Positions 24,808-34,598 of a DNA stretch of 64,000 nucleotides are shown here, one piece after another. Every line of letters begins with the position of its first letter. Position 1 is the first letter of the stretch. The notes below the pieces were generated by a model. The model made no database searches, had not been told where the DNA came from, and saw nothing but the letters and a program-made list of their open reading frames with translations. The stretch spans positions 10,835,001 to 10,899,000 of the forward strand of contig JAQISU010000179.1 in the NCBI GenBank assembly GCA_029339505.1, written 5' to 3'. Source of the DNA: Unio delphinus. Its lineage: Eukaryota > Mollusca > Bivalvia > Unionida > Unionidae. The translations under genes and the position numbers were made by a program.

Positions 24808-25330
24808 TTAGATGCCGTTGAGTTTTTAGTTTTGTGTTGTTTATGTGTGCCGTTGCATGCCGTTGTGTTTTTCATGCATACAGTTGTGATGTTCTTGTAT
24901 ACTGTTGTGTTGTTCGTGCATGCCGTTGTCATGTTCTTGTATAATGTTGTGTTGTTCGTTAATGCCGTTGTCATGGTTTTGTATGCTGTTGTGCTGTTCG
25001 TGCATGCCGTTGAATTTTTCTTGCATGCCGTTGTATTGTTCGTGCATGCCGTTGTGATTTTCTTGTATACTGTTGTGTTGTTCGTGCATGCAGTTGAAGT
25101 TTTTATGCATTCCGTTGTGTTGTTCGTGCCTGCCGTTGATTCATTTTCTTGCTTCCCGTTGTATTGTTCGTGCATACCGTTCTGATGTTCTTGTATACTG
25201 TTGTTTTGTTGGTGCATGCAGTTGAAGTTTTTATGCATTCCGTTGTGTTATTCGTGCCTGCCGTTGATTCATTTTCTTGCTTGCCGTTGTATTGTTCGTG
25301 CATACCGTTGTGATGCTCTTGTATACATAC
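24808..25330. repeat. 21/42-bp minisatellite, open in frames on both strands
   Basis: Units alternate between a CCGTTGTGTTGTTCGTGCATG type and a CCGTTGTCATGTTCTTGTATA type, so the dimer is 42 bp. A block of about 128 bp starting GCATGCAGTTGAAGTTTTTA is duplicated (about 25.09 and 25.21 kb). Because 21 is divisible by three, each frame repeats a heptapeptide. The minus strand shows runs such as GMHEQHNSIQEH and ACTNNTTVYK (up to 145 codons), and the plus strand shows LFVHAVV-like runs (117 codons). There is no sign that it is translated. Confidence 0.92.
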
Positions 25331-27789
25331 CATTGCAATGTCAATCAGTACAAGTCTGTGTTTATCTCATTGGTGAACATTTTTGAGTATGTTCGCTAGT
25401 GGCTTTGACACGAGTGAGCATGCTGAACGTTTCACCAACTCGATGAAACATAACCCTGATACACTTGATACAAGCAATGTTTCCTTTCATTTTATAGTCA
25501 CATTTATTTGTTAGTAACCTGTATATAACAGATTGGTGTAGCAGATTTCGTATGGTATACCACACGATAATGAAAGCTGTTTACCATGTATATTATGTTG
25601 TGTTTTGAATATATTCGCAAATAAAATAACAGTGTTAGCGTACTTCCATCTCCTAATTAAATAAATTAAAAACACATAACACAAAAAAACACAAAATATA
25701 TAAAGACTTTGTGACTTCTGAACCTGGTAACCGTGTGAGACATGTGTATATGCTTACCACTAGACAAAGCAAGTGAAACAATCGCAAATCAGTTTTCTTG
25801 GTGACAATGCTGTCAATGTATATTGCCCTCATTAAAAATATTTTAGTATAATTCACTCTATCGACTTATCAAACGTAAAAATCCAAAAAATTCGCGAACT
25901 GGTTAAACGTAAATATGTATGAATAACTTGGACTGCTCAGATTTCACTATGATTAATGCTGTCTATCAATTTGAAGAACTTTAGTTCTCGAGATGATATT
26001 TATTATATTTCCAACTGCAGATTTATATTTTACAGTTATTTGCTTGACAAGTTTGCTTTTCTTTGATTTAATTAAAGTAAATGTGGCAAGGCATTTTATT
26101 CTAAGTAATTAATTATGCGTACAACGGATGCTGGTACACGAACAATTGTCTTCGATGAGCCGAGTTAGTACGCTGCATGAAAGAATAGGATCCATCGGCT
26201 CCAATAGCTCAGAACTCGGGAGATAGGGTGCCAGTCTAGTCTCCGTGCGCGTTCCGGTAACGTATTATTCCCATGTGACAAACTGTTTACATACATTTTA
26301 CATGATCTGTTAATTTTTAGATTTTTTTTTATACATACACCTTAAATGACCAGAAGAGCGCAACCATCTATGAACAGATTATCTGATACTGGCATAGAAA
26401 AATTTCAGGTCAATCTCTCAATTTCCGAATACAAGTCTTAGGATCGAGATATATTCGTTTTAAAAAAGTCAGATGCGACCTTGTCCAAAGAGACACAACT
26501 ATACCAATAATAACTGCGCGTTTCATCCCAATATATTTTTTGTTCAGAAGACTGCAATCCGTTGATTGGAATAATAGCTTTAATTGAATTACTCCGCTGT
26601 AATACACATTGAGAAGTTTTGTTAGGAAAAAATAAAATGATATGAAATTAATATTATTCAGACTTTAATGACCAGACTAGAACAAACGTATAATAAATAC
26701 TACAGATGATGCCTTGTACCAAAGGCTTCAATACGAGTAAGTATAATTTAATAATTGATTTGTTATTTTTACTTAATATAAGGTTACGTTGTTCTAGACT
26801 AGCGTTTTCCTATTGAATAATAAACTACATGTATAACTTTACTTATATAGTATAGTGTAACACCAAGGATCACTGTGATCAATGAGAATTAACAGTGCCA
26901 CTCCATTCAGAGCACGTAGCACTCTGAGGTCTTTTGGAATGCCGTTTAAAATTGTCCATATGACTAACTTTAATGCAATACTATGTACTAAATGTAAATT
27001 TAACAACGAGGCTATCATTTATCATTTATAATTTCAAAACTGACCTTGAGGTATCTAGAGTAGAACTGCAATATGTAATGTTAAAACAGCACCTACTGAT
27101 CAGTTCGCCTTTTGACTGACCAGAACCCACACTTTACTAACCAACACCTGCATTTACTCATTACCAATATGCCGTTTGATGACACGAATTTATTAATTTA
27201 CTGACCAACGGCTACACGTACTAATTATGATAACAGCCAATCATCTACTTATCAATTCCTACACTAAATCACCCAATGAGTAAGGTGTAAGAAATGGAAA
27301 TAAAGATAAATGAACTTCTTATAATTAAAATTATAATATCACTAATTGCCTCTATCTCGCTATAACTTCCTTTTATTAAAACAACTAGCACTCCATACTA
27401 CCTTTATATTGTTTATAATCATTGAAGTGAAAAGTAAAATGACAAAATGGTAGTATATAGTTTACCTACAATTCTGAAGGCTTAAAGAAAGTTTTGAAGG
27501 CTTAAAGAAAGCAGTCAGGGCGTGTTTTCCATCTTTTCAATCACAAATACGATTTACAACAGACAGAATGCAATATAATATAGCAGAAATGAAAACGTTT
27601 TGATGCAATACACCAAATTATCATACCCTTTTAAAAATGTATGTTTGTGTGCCAGTCAACCAATATCTTAGCAATGCATTAAGAAAATAATTAATTTGTT
27701 GCTGCTCTTTCTGTTTTGCTGATTGAAACTGAATGAGCTTGTTATCATTATATATGGAGAGGAATGCTAGTCACACTATTTTTAAAATA
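25331..27789. other. Intronic AT-rich sequence, nothing recognised
   Basis: A weak tRNA-like stretch is present near 26.19-26.26 kb (see rejected items). GGCTTAAAGAAAG is duplicated near 27.48 kb. I could not find the polymerase exonuclease domain that might be expected upstream of the Polinton relic. Confidence 0.45.
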
Positions 27790-28625
27790 TTATCGCCATG
27801 AAGCTATGGAGTACGAGACCCTAAAGAACTACCGATCTGCTCCTCAAATCACATTCTATCCCAACTTATGTCTCATCTGAATTCAAATGGTCGATTTAGC
27901 AATATACAGTTCTAGATGTATTACTGAAACTCCCCATTGTGGATAGTGGAAATATTATAGCCACTGTACTCACCCTACATGACGCTTGTTTGGGCATTTG
28001 ACACAATGGTCATACTATAACATGATCAATTTCTTCACCGTCTCCAGCAAGAACTTAGTATTCACTTTACAATGGTAAACATTTTACTTAAACAGGACAC
28101 AAATTGTGTACTCAAATGGAACACATTCCAGCCCAGTTGATATATGTTTTGATGTTCCACAATACCCTGCGGTTGGCCCCATTCCCTCAATTCTATGCGC
28201 TCAACCTATATCAAGTGTAATAGATCGACAACCGGTGTCTCACCAATTTTACACTGATGACACTCAACTCTAGCCACTCAAATAAAGTTTCGCCTAACAT
28301 TCAAGGTGTAGATATGTGCATCTCCAATGTGAAGTGGATGTCATAAAGAAGTGCATTTCCGATGTGGAGTGGATGACATAGAGAGGTGCATTTCCAAGTG
28401 GTTGATGACATGTTGCAAGCTGAAGATGAATGACGAGAAAGCAAAAGCATTCCTGATCACCAAGCAAAGACTTTCACACTCCAATACTTCATCGCAGACA
28501 ATACATATTAGCAATACCAACATTAAATTCAGTCAGTCAGTACGAAACCTCCGTTCCACTTTCTACAGTAAGCACTCATTACACCAACATGTAATGAACA
28601 TATGCAAGACGGCATAGCTGGAATG
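27790..28625 (+). mobile_element. LINE fragment A (L2/CR1/jockey-like reverse transcriptase), 3' truncated
   Basis: Broken RT on the plus strand: NYRSAPQI-type start (about 27.82 kb), a LNSNG stretch (about 27.88 kb), FDTM at about 28.0 kb in the position of FDTIDH, a QEL/HFTMV region, a VPQ-type block near 28.16 kb and FYTDDTQL at 28247-28270 in place of FYADDTQL. It is followed by CISKWLMTCCKLKMNDEKAK and a VRNLRSTFYSK-like block. The last 88-codon stretch (28351-28617) is still open. It stops abruptly after HVMNICKTA. The same family continues past this point in fragment B, so this copy lacks its 3' end or has been cut by later rearrangement. Confidence 0.82.
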
Positions 28626-28809
28626 TTAGAAATGACTAAAGGCCAATTCTTCACTTTTCCAACACAGACAATAGTAGCACATCTTGTTCCTACCTCTGCC
28701 TGAAACGCATACATATGGGTATAACGGTCTACGAATAGAACAACGAGCTGTTTTCTATGAATAGTGCTGAATCCACTCTTAAGACAAATTTGACTTTTTA
28801 GAAGCAATG

Positions 28810-30480
28810 TTGATGGTTTGTATCTCTCCGATGTTGTTTTACGTTTGTATTCTTGCTAATTTCGACAGTTCTTTCTGGACCACAGTGGTATCGATTCAAT
28901 GAAGGAAATTTATACCACTGCCAAAACGTGTGAATTAGTGAACTGAAAGAAGTTTGCGCCCAAGAACAAACTAGTCATTATTACTCTTCAATTCAATCAA
29001 AATCCGTTGATATTCAGCCAAAGATGTGGCTTAGTTACATCAAGAATATTGCATATAACATGCCAAATAACGGTTGTGAAGAGAAGATTGCATCTTTCTC
29101 CGATGATGGTTTCGATTCAGAAAACCCCAGATTGTCTATGAATTTTATGATGTTTACTTTATCACCGCATACGTATTATCATCACAGAAAAGTGACAAAT
29201 GCTTAGACTATAGGCAAAAGCATTAGAGTTTAGAAAGTCAAAAATACCAAGTAGCGTAACTGTGGTAAAACGACTACGGTTTACATTTCATTACACGTCC
29301 ATAATTCCGACATATATTGGAAGACTTGTTTGATATGGTGACATCAAACATGTTATTCAACGTGATAGTTTGTTTGGAAAACGTACTATTGCTACATAGT
29401 TTTATTACTAAGCCGACGAATCGCAAGAAATATAAATCAAATAAAATGATGTGTATTCGATCGATTTTGTCGAATTCTTAATATTTAGAATCAACACATC
29501 GACGTCCATCACACATTAGATGGTTTGATTAAATATGCGCCTTCACAACAAAATTGGTGAGTCTAAAAATATTTCATGATATCAGTCGTGGATACCGATT
29601 CTTAAACGTGTACGAAATTTGGCAATTGGCTACACAGAACAATACAAACAGGACGCGGCTTCGAGTCCAGAGATTTATTCAGATTACGTCAACGAGTTTC
29701 TGAAATCGAAGTAAAAGCCTGCGACTTCATCCTGGCATTACATTCCAGGAGACAGAATCATTCAAAGAGCAATATCTATTTTAAGAAGGAATCGACTTGG
29801 ACCATGTAGAACAGAACTTATAAAGAAGATCTCATGCTCAATATATTGTAGGGACAATTGTTTCAACGACCCATAGTATCTAAGATCAATTCTAGATTCA
29901 AGTCAATACTTTCAGCTCATCGAAGACGAAGGTAACTTTATTAAACAGGGATAAATCATACGAGATTGATTTTCGTGAATAACACAAGGGTTATGGAATA
30001 TGTTCTCCAGACGAGATTTGAAATGTCATCATTACTGCTTAAGTGACAGCCAATGCCCATCGAAAGTTGTTATCAGTCTTAACACCTTTCGAAGACTGTG
30101 TCCTTTACTTTGACACCGACAGTTATATGTACATAGATCACTTTGGTGACTATCGCCACATAATCTACAAGGAACGTTTAGGAGCGTGGACTGACATCCA
30201 GAAGAGATTAATTTAAGCATTACCACAGTTGGAACTAGACATCACAACTACAAGTACAAAGATCAATAAGAGCAACTTCATCCCAAACGCAGAGTGAAAT
30301 GACTGAAACTTAACTATAGTTCGAGTCACGTAGTTAATGTCGCATACAAATAATATACCCGCGTCAAAAATATTTCTTGGATTGTATGTAATAACGAACT
30401 ACAAGAAAATAGTAGACATACCGATCACAACACGATAATTGTACGGGTACCGTCTTTCGATATAAACAATTTACGAAAAT
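28810..30480 (+). pseudogene. Decayed Polinton/Maverick-type protein-primed DNA polymerase B
   Basis: A family-B DNA polymerase can be followed on the plus strand through at least several frameshifts and stops. The seen blocks in order are: an exonuclease-III-like stretch with FFLDHSGIDSMKEIYTTAK (about 28.87-28.93 kb); WLSYI with DDGFDSEN (29.03-29.12 kb), matching the nuclease-like insert of these polymerases; GYRFLNVYEIW (29590-29622); YSDYVNEFLKSK (29676-29711); EGIDLD (29785-29802); FQLIEDEGNFIKQ (about 29.91-29.95 kb); ANAHRKLL (about 30.05 kb); the palm motif C YFDTDS (30106-30123); LGAWTD; ITNYKKIVDI (about 30.39-30.42 kb) and LYGYR (about 30.44 kb). Order and spacing fit polymerases of Polintons and related virus-like elements. 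The N-terminal exonuclease domain is missing. It is certainly inactive. Other protein-primed polymerases (linear plasmid, adenovirus-like) are less likely given the capsid relic nearby. Confidence 0.82.
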
Positions 30481-30499
30481 CACACAATGATCATTTAAG

Positions 30500-31552
30500 T
30501 ACAGACGATCACCTATAGAAAGATGGATTACGCTGATGACACCCTAAATATATAAGTCTAGCCACCCAACGGAAGTTTAATGCTACCATCCATGGAGTAA
30601 AGAGGCGCATTTTGGATGTGAAATCATGAATGACATGTAACAAACAGATGAATGATGTTAAAAGGGAGGCCATTCTGATCACAACACAAAGACTTTCCCA
30701 TTCACATCCTTTACCTCAGACAATAAATATTAGCAACACCAACATTAAATTCACATTCAGTACGAAACCTAGTTGTTACTCTAGACAGTAATCTCACATT
30801 GCACAAACATGTCATGAACATATGCAAAGCTGCATTTCTTGAGCTGATACACATCGGATCCATTCGCAAATATATTTCAGTTGATGCCACTAAAACACTT
30901 GTATGTTCATTAGTACTTTCAATACTGGATTATTGTAACTCAATTCTGCCTGGTTCGTCACAATATCTACTCCAGAAACTTCAAAACGTTCAAAACACTG
31001 CTGTTCAGAGCATCGTTTAGAGTACATCGATTAGAGCACACACATCACTGCTCTGTACCCTACAATGGCTATCCATTTGATACAGAATCAAACACAAATA
31101 TTTTTCTTCTGTTCTACGTTTCACTAACAGATTTCAGTCCAGCATACCTATCCGGCCTCACCCATGTGTACACACCAGCAATATGCTTACGCTCCTATTC
31201 TGACAATCGTTTGCTCATTGTTCCCACTATGAAAACGAATTCATATGAACAACGTTCTTTTGCATACCAGGGTCCGGCGATGTAGAACGAATTGCCCATT
31301 GAAATTAGACGTAAAGACAGTGATCCCTTTTCAGAGTACTCTTAAAACTCATCTTTTTCGACTGCAGGAATAAACCTAGAGACCTAATAATGTTTTGCAC
31401 CTTAAATGTTTTCAGCATGTTATCTGTTTTCCGATTTCATGGTTTTTGTTGTTTTGTTTTTTTATAGTGTACGTATATCATTTTAGATGTAAAGCGTTTA
31501 GAACTTCTAAATATTATACTCTACACAATGTCTTCATTATTATTATTATTCT
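30500..31552 (+). mobile_element. LINE fragment B (same family as fragment A) with intact 3' end
   Basis: A 5'-truncated LINE starting just before the RT catalytic box YADDT (30529-30543). It continues through a region closely similar to 28.35-28.61 kb (ISNTNIKF, HVMNICKAAF), then a 73-codon open stretch (30799-31020) with IRKYISVDATKTL, LDYCNSILPG and LQKLQNVQNTA. This is the conserved C-terminal RT region of L2/CR1/jockey-type elements. Traces of the carboxy-terminal block (RTTFFCIPGSGD, LKTHLF) follow to about 31.37 kb. The 3' end has TGTAAAGCGTTTAGA and a (TTA)n tail ending near 31550, typical of L2-like elements. It sits between the polymerase and capsid relics. Confidence 0.85.
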
Positions 31553-32399
31553 GTGAATTCGTAAAACTCTCAATACTACGACTTTTGTCATCGATGTTAC
31601 ATCGAATGTCGTGAAAGGATGTCATTGGCAGCTTTCAAGACTTTTCGTTACCAATCACAGTTCTTAAAAGAATTTCTTGCACAAGACGATAATATTTTTT
31701 GTAAGTTTTGAATGACGTGTCTTCCGCATAATAATGACTAATCGTCTTGGATTTTATTCACATGCAAGTTCACTGTGGTAAATTAAACACAAATTCATTC
31801 GCAAACAAACATATAGTGTTAAAACATTTGTTATATAACTCTTCTAAATTACTAGAAAAGTCTTGGATCTGACACTTGGAATCATGAAGTGACTGCCTGT
31901 ACCAAAGTCGTATATGCCTGACGAGAAAACACTGGACAAAGGTTTTCGACATGTGAATATTTTTGTTGTACCATCCAAAAAGAAAACCGAATATGAAATG
32001 TGGTTTGTTCGTGTGTTTGTGTCCATATTTTCCAAAGTACTTGAGAGGTATGGTGCAGCCTCCATTCTCAATGTGATTGACAAAGGGTCAGTTCATCAAA
32101 TTGGTAAGTACTATATTTGTGTGATCTATTACAGATGAAGTCGACTGCTGGACAGAGTGATTCAGTGAAATCAATTTTGTCAACTGTATAATTGAAAATT
32201 AATCTCTCTTTAGATCGGCCTCCAAAACAGATATTTAAGTCTTACACACATTGGTTATCGGTGCGCATGTTACTAAAGCAAAGATAAACAGAATCGATTT
32301 CCTTTGTAAAAGGAATTCATCGTGAATACAAGAAAATATTAAGCTGCTGAATTAAAAGCAAACGAAATTGTCTAAAAAGCACCAATTAAGTGTCAATGA
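31553..32399 (+). other. Segment between LINE B and the capsid relic, with an unassigned 74-codon frame
   Basis: A clean plus-strand frame (31914-32138) contains HVNIFVVPSKKKTEYEMWFV and FSKVLERYGAA. I do not recognise it. It ends close to GGTAAGTAC at 32103, which looks like a splice donor. Given its place between two Polinton relics on the same strand, it may be a remnant of another gene of that element, but nothing proves it. Confidence 0.35.
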
Positions 32400-33390
32400 A
32401 CGAAGAAAGAAAGTGTTGATTCCTATAGTTACATAATTCATTGTGGAGCGGAGACAGCAATAAATGCAATTCACCCTTCTGAGGACAGCATTAACTCAAC
32501 ACATCAAAGCAAAGGTAGACGGTGAAGTCGCAAACACTTCATTAATATCATCTACACGACCAGAAAAAGAACACCAAATGAACAAATGTCAGATATTTGG
32601 GCAAAATTTATTTTTTTAAAGAATAGGATGCATCGAGATTCATGCGAATTTCCAAAACAGAATTCGATGAGATGATGCAAGATGTCCAGCGAGTAGTTCG
32701 TCCCGTGTCTTGACCGCTTCAGCGTTATGGCAAAGAAATTATTTATTAAATGGTTTTGATAGGTCTGAATTGAAGTAGCTTCATGTTCAAGTTGATTTCT
32801 TGATTACAAAAAAACAACTATGCTCAACGAATACAAACTCTGAAGTGGACAACATTATATTATGTAGCCAAAGTTCCCATAATAGGAGGGGAACAAAGAC
32901 TACACTGTTATCGCAGGACTCCGATTTAATACAGAAGGTCATGTCTGCCAAGGTCATCTGCCAAAACGTTTGTTTATTGACATCATCAGCAATGCTGCCT
33001 CCATAGGATATATTTATCACAGCCGTATTCCATCGCTTTTCGTGTCCACGGCAGTAGTGAACCTAAACAACCAGACCTAATAAATCTAATTCTCCTCATC
33101 TATAATTCTATAGAATGTACATGACTCTGTTTGAAGCAACTGGACAATTAGGATTCAGCATTGCCTACATAATTGTATACGACCATTGCTAATTAGAATA
33201 TGAATTGTAAGAGATTGGTTACACTCCAGATCAAGGCATGGACGAGGGGCTCTACCCCCATACAATCAGGCCAACTCCATATATAACTGCAGCCCACACA
33301 TTCAACCATACAGATAGTGAACGTGATAGTATATGCATATATTAATAACACCCTTGAATTCAACAGTCCACGTAAAGGTTGTCCTGGGCT
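32400..33390 (+). pseudogene. Decayed Polinton-type capsid protein (F54H12.2-like)
   Basis: The C-terminal half of a capsid-type protein of Polinton elements can be traced in broken frames on the plus strand. Seen blocks in order are LLNGFD (about 32.74 kb), GHLPKRLFIDIISNAA (32952-32999), YMTLFEATGQL (33118-33150), YTPDQGMDEG (33220-33249), GQLHI (about 33.27 kb) and VNVIVYAYINNTLEFNSPR (33317-33373). In the family these correspond to the GQLPKR-type block, the LF-GTG block, the LTPD block and the VNVIVYAEF C-terminal strand, in the same order and at similar distances. The N-terminal half between 32.4 and 32.7 kb is too eroded to read with confidence. Stops and frame changes make it non-functional. 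Together with the polymerase relic it supports one old Polinton insertion. Confidence 0.75.
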
Positions 33391-34542
33391 ATTAAAACAA
33401 ACAACAAAATATTGAACAGCTATATATAGGGGATGGTATTGTTGACTACACAAAAAAGTGGCCAGAAACCCTCGATGCACTTGGACAAGAAATGAAAGAA
33501 ACAGTCATGATAAAACAATGGCTCTAACACGAACAGCAATTAGTGTCCTGGGTTGTTCGCCACATATCTGAAATAATCACTCTGACCCAAATATATTGTT
33601 AGATATGCCCACTTGGTTGTATAGTTCAATATGATCGGTGTTTGATAATGAGTCTACACGAACAGTTGGAAGAGTATCTGATAAAAGAATGGACACTTCA
33701 TCCCAGAAACGACAAGCTTAATAGAATGGTATAAATGCTTGAGTGTCTATCTCCATCCCGCTGACTTTCTTGGAGACAAAACTTTCGTTCAACAGAATAG
33801 CAAGACTTACAGTTCATTGCCTTACTTGTGACTAAATAGATACCATTAGATAAATGAATACATTAAAACATGAATAACTCTTAACATAGCTAGTACACAT
33901 TAAACACTGTGTTGGAAAACCTAAAGACATTTAAGGTTATGCAATGAACACGGACGAGGACGACATCCTCGGTTACGAAACCGTTTTTTGGTCGTTTACC
34001 GTCTCAACAACCACATGTGGCCTATTTTCATTCATATATATTTGCTCCTCTCGAAGACGATTACATAGTCTTTGTGAAAAGAAATGTTGTATAGTCTCAA
34101 TTCAGTCATGATAATACAGGGGGGCGGATTCTATGATGTGTAGATGAAATTGTATATTTTATTTTCATGAAGGTAATCTAGTATTCACAGTTAGTGTCAT
34201 GGTTTGAATGTGGTTTCTCTAGACATAATGCAAACATATAGTGTGGTTTTCCAACCACCATAAGTATATAATTTTGTTTTGCTCAAACTCGTAGATTCTA
34301 ACCATTGCAAATTGACGCTTTTCTTGACCATGAGAAGTCAGGTTTTACTGCATGTTTTCAACGAAGCATATATGTTTAACCGCTGTTTGGCATTTGTTAG
34401 TTGTACTTGAAGAGAAAGGGACTGACCCAAAATGTAAAACTTCGTTGCTGAATATTTTAAATTTCCCGGGGTTTATTTTTGACTAATGTTCAATTAGAAA
34501 CATATGTTTTGGCTACTTGTTACGATACGAATTGTCTTAAAA

Positions 34543-34544
<2 letters not shown>
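33391..34544. other. Right flank of the Polinton relic, unassigned
   Basis: At 33429-33526 one plus-strand frame reads GDGIVDYTKKWPETLDALGQ and continues as EMKETVMIKQWL before a stop, which is coherent but unrecognised. No terminal inverted repeat of a Polinton was found. Elsewhere there is AT-rich intron sequence. Confidence 0.4.

Positions 34545-34595
<51 letters not shown>
34545..34595. repeat. (CT)n microsatellite
   Basis: About 51 bp of CT dinucleotide, giving Ser-Leu and Arg-Glu frames on the two strands. Confidence 0.98.

Positions 34596-34598
<3 letters not shown>

Noticed and set aside
26186..26262. tRNA-like stretch (AATAGCTCAGAACTCGG ... GCGTTCCGGTAACG)
   Set aside because: It has A-box- and B-box-like words but I could not draw a cloverleaf, and the B box is poor. 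At best it is a degraded SINE head.
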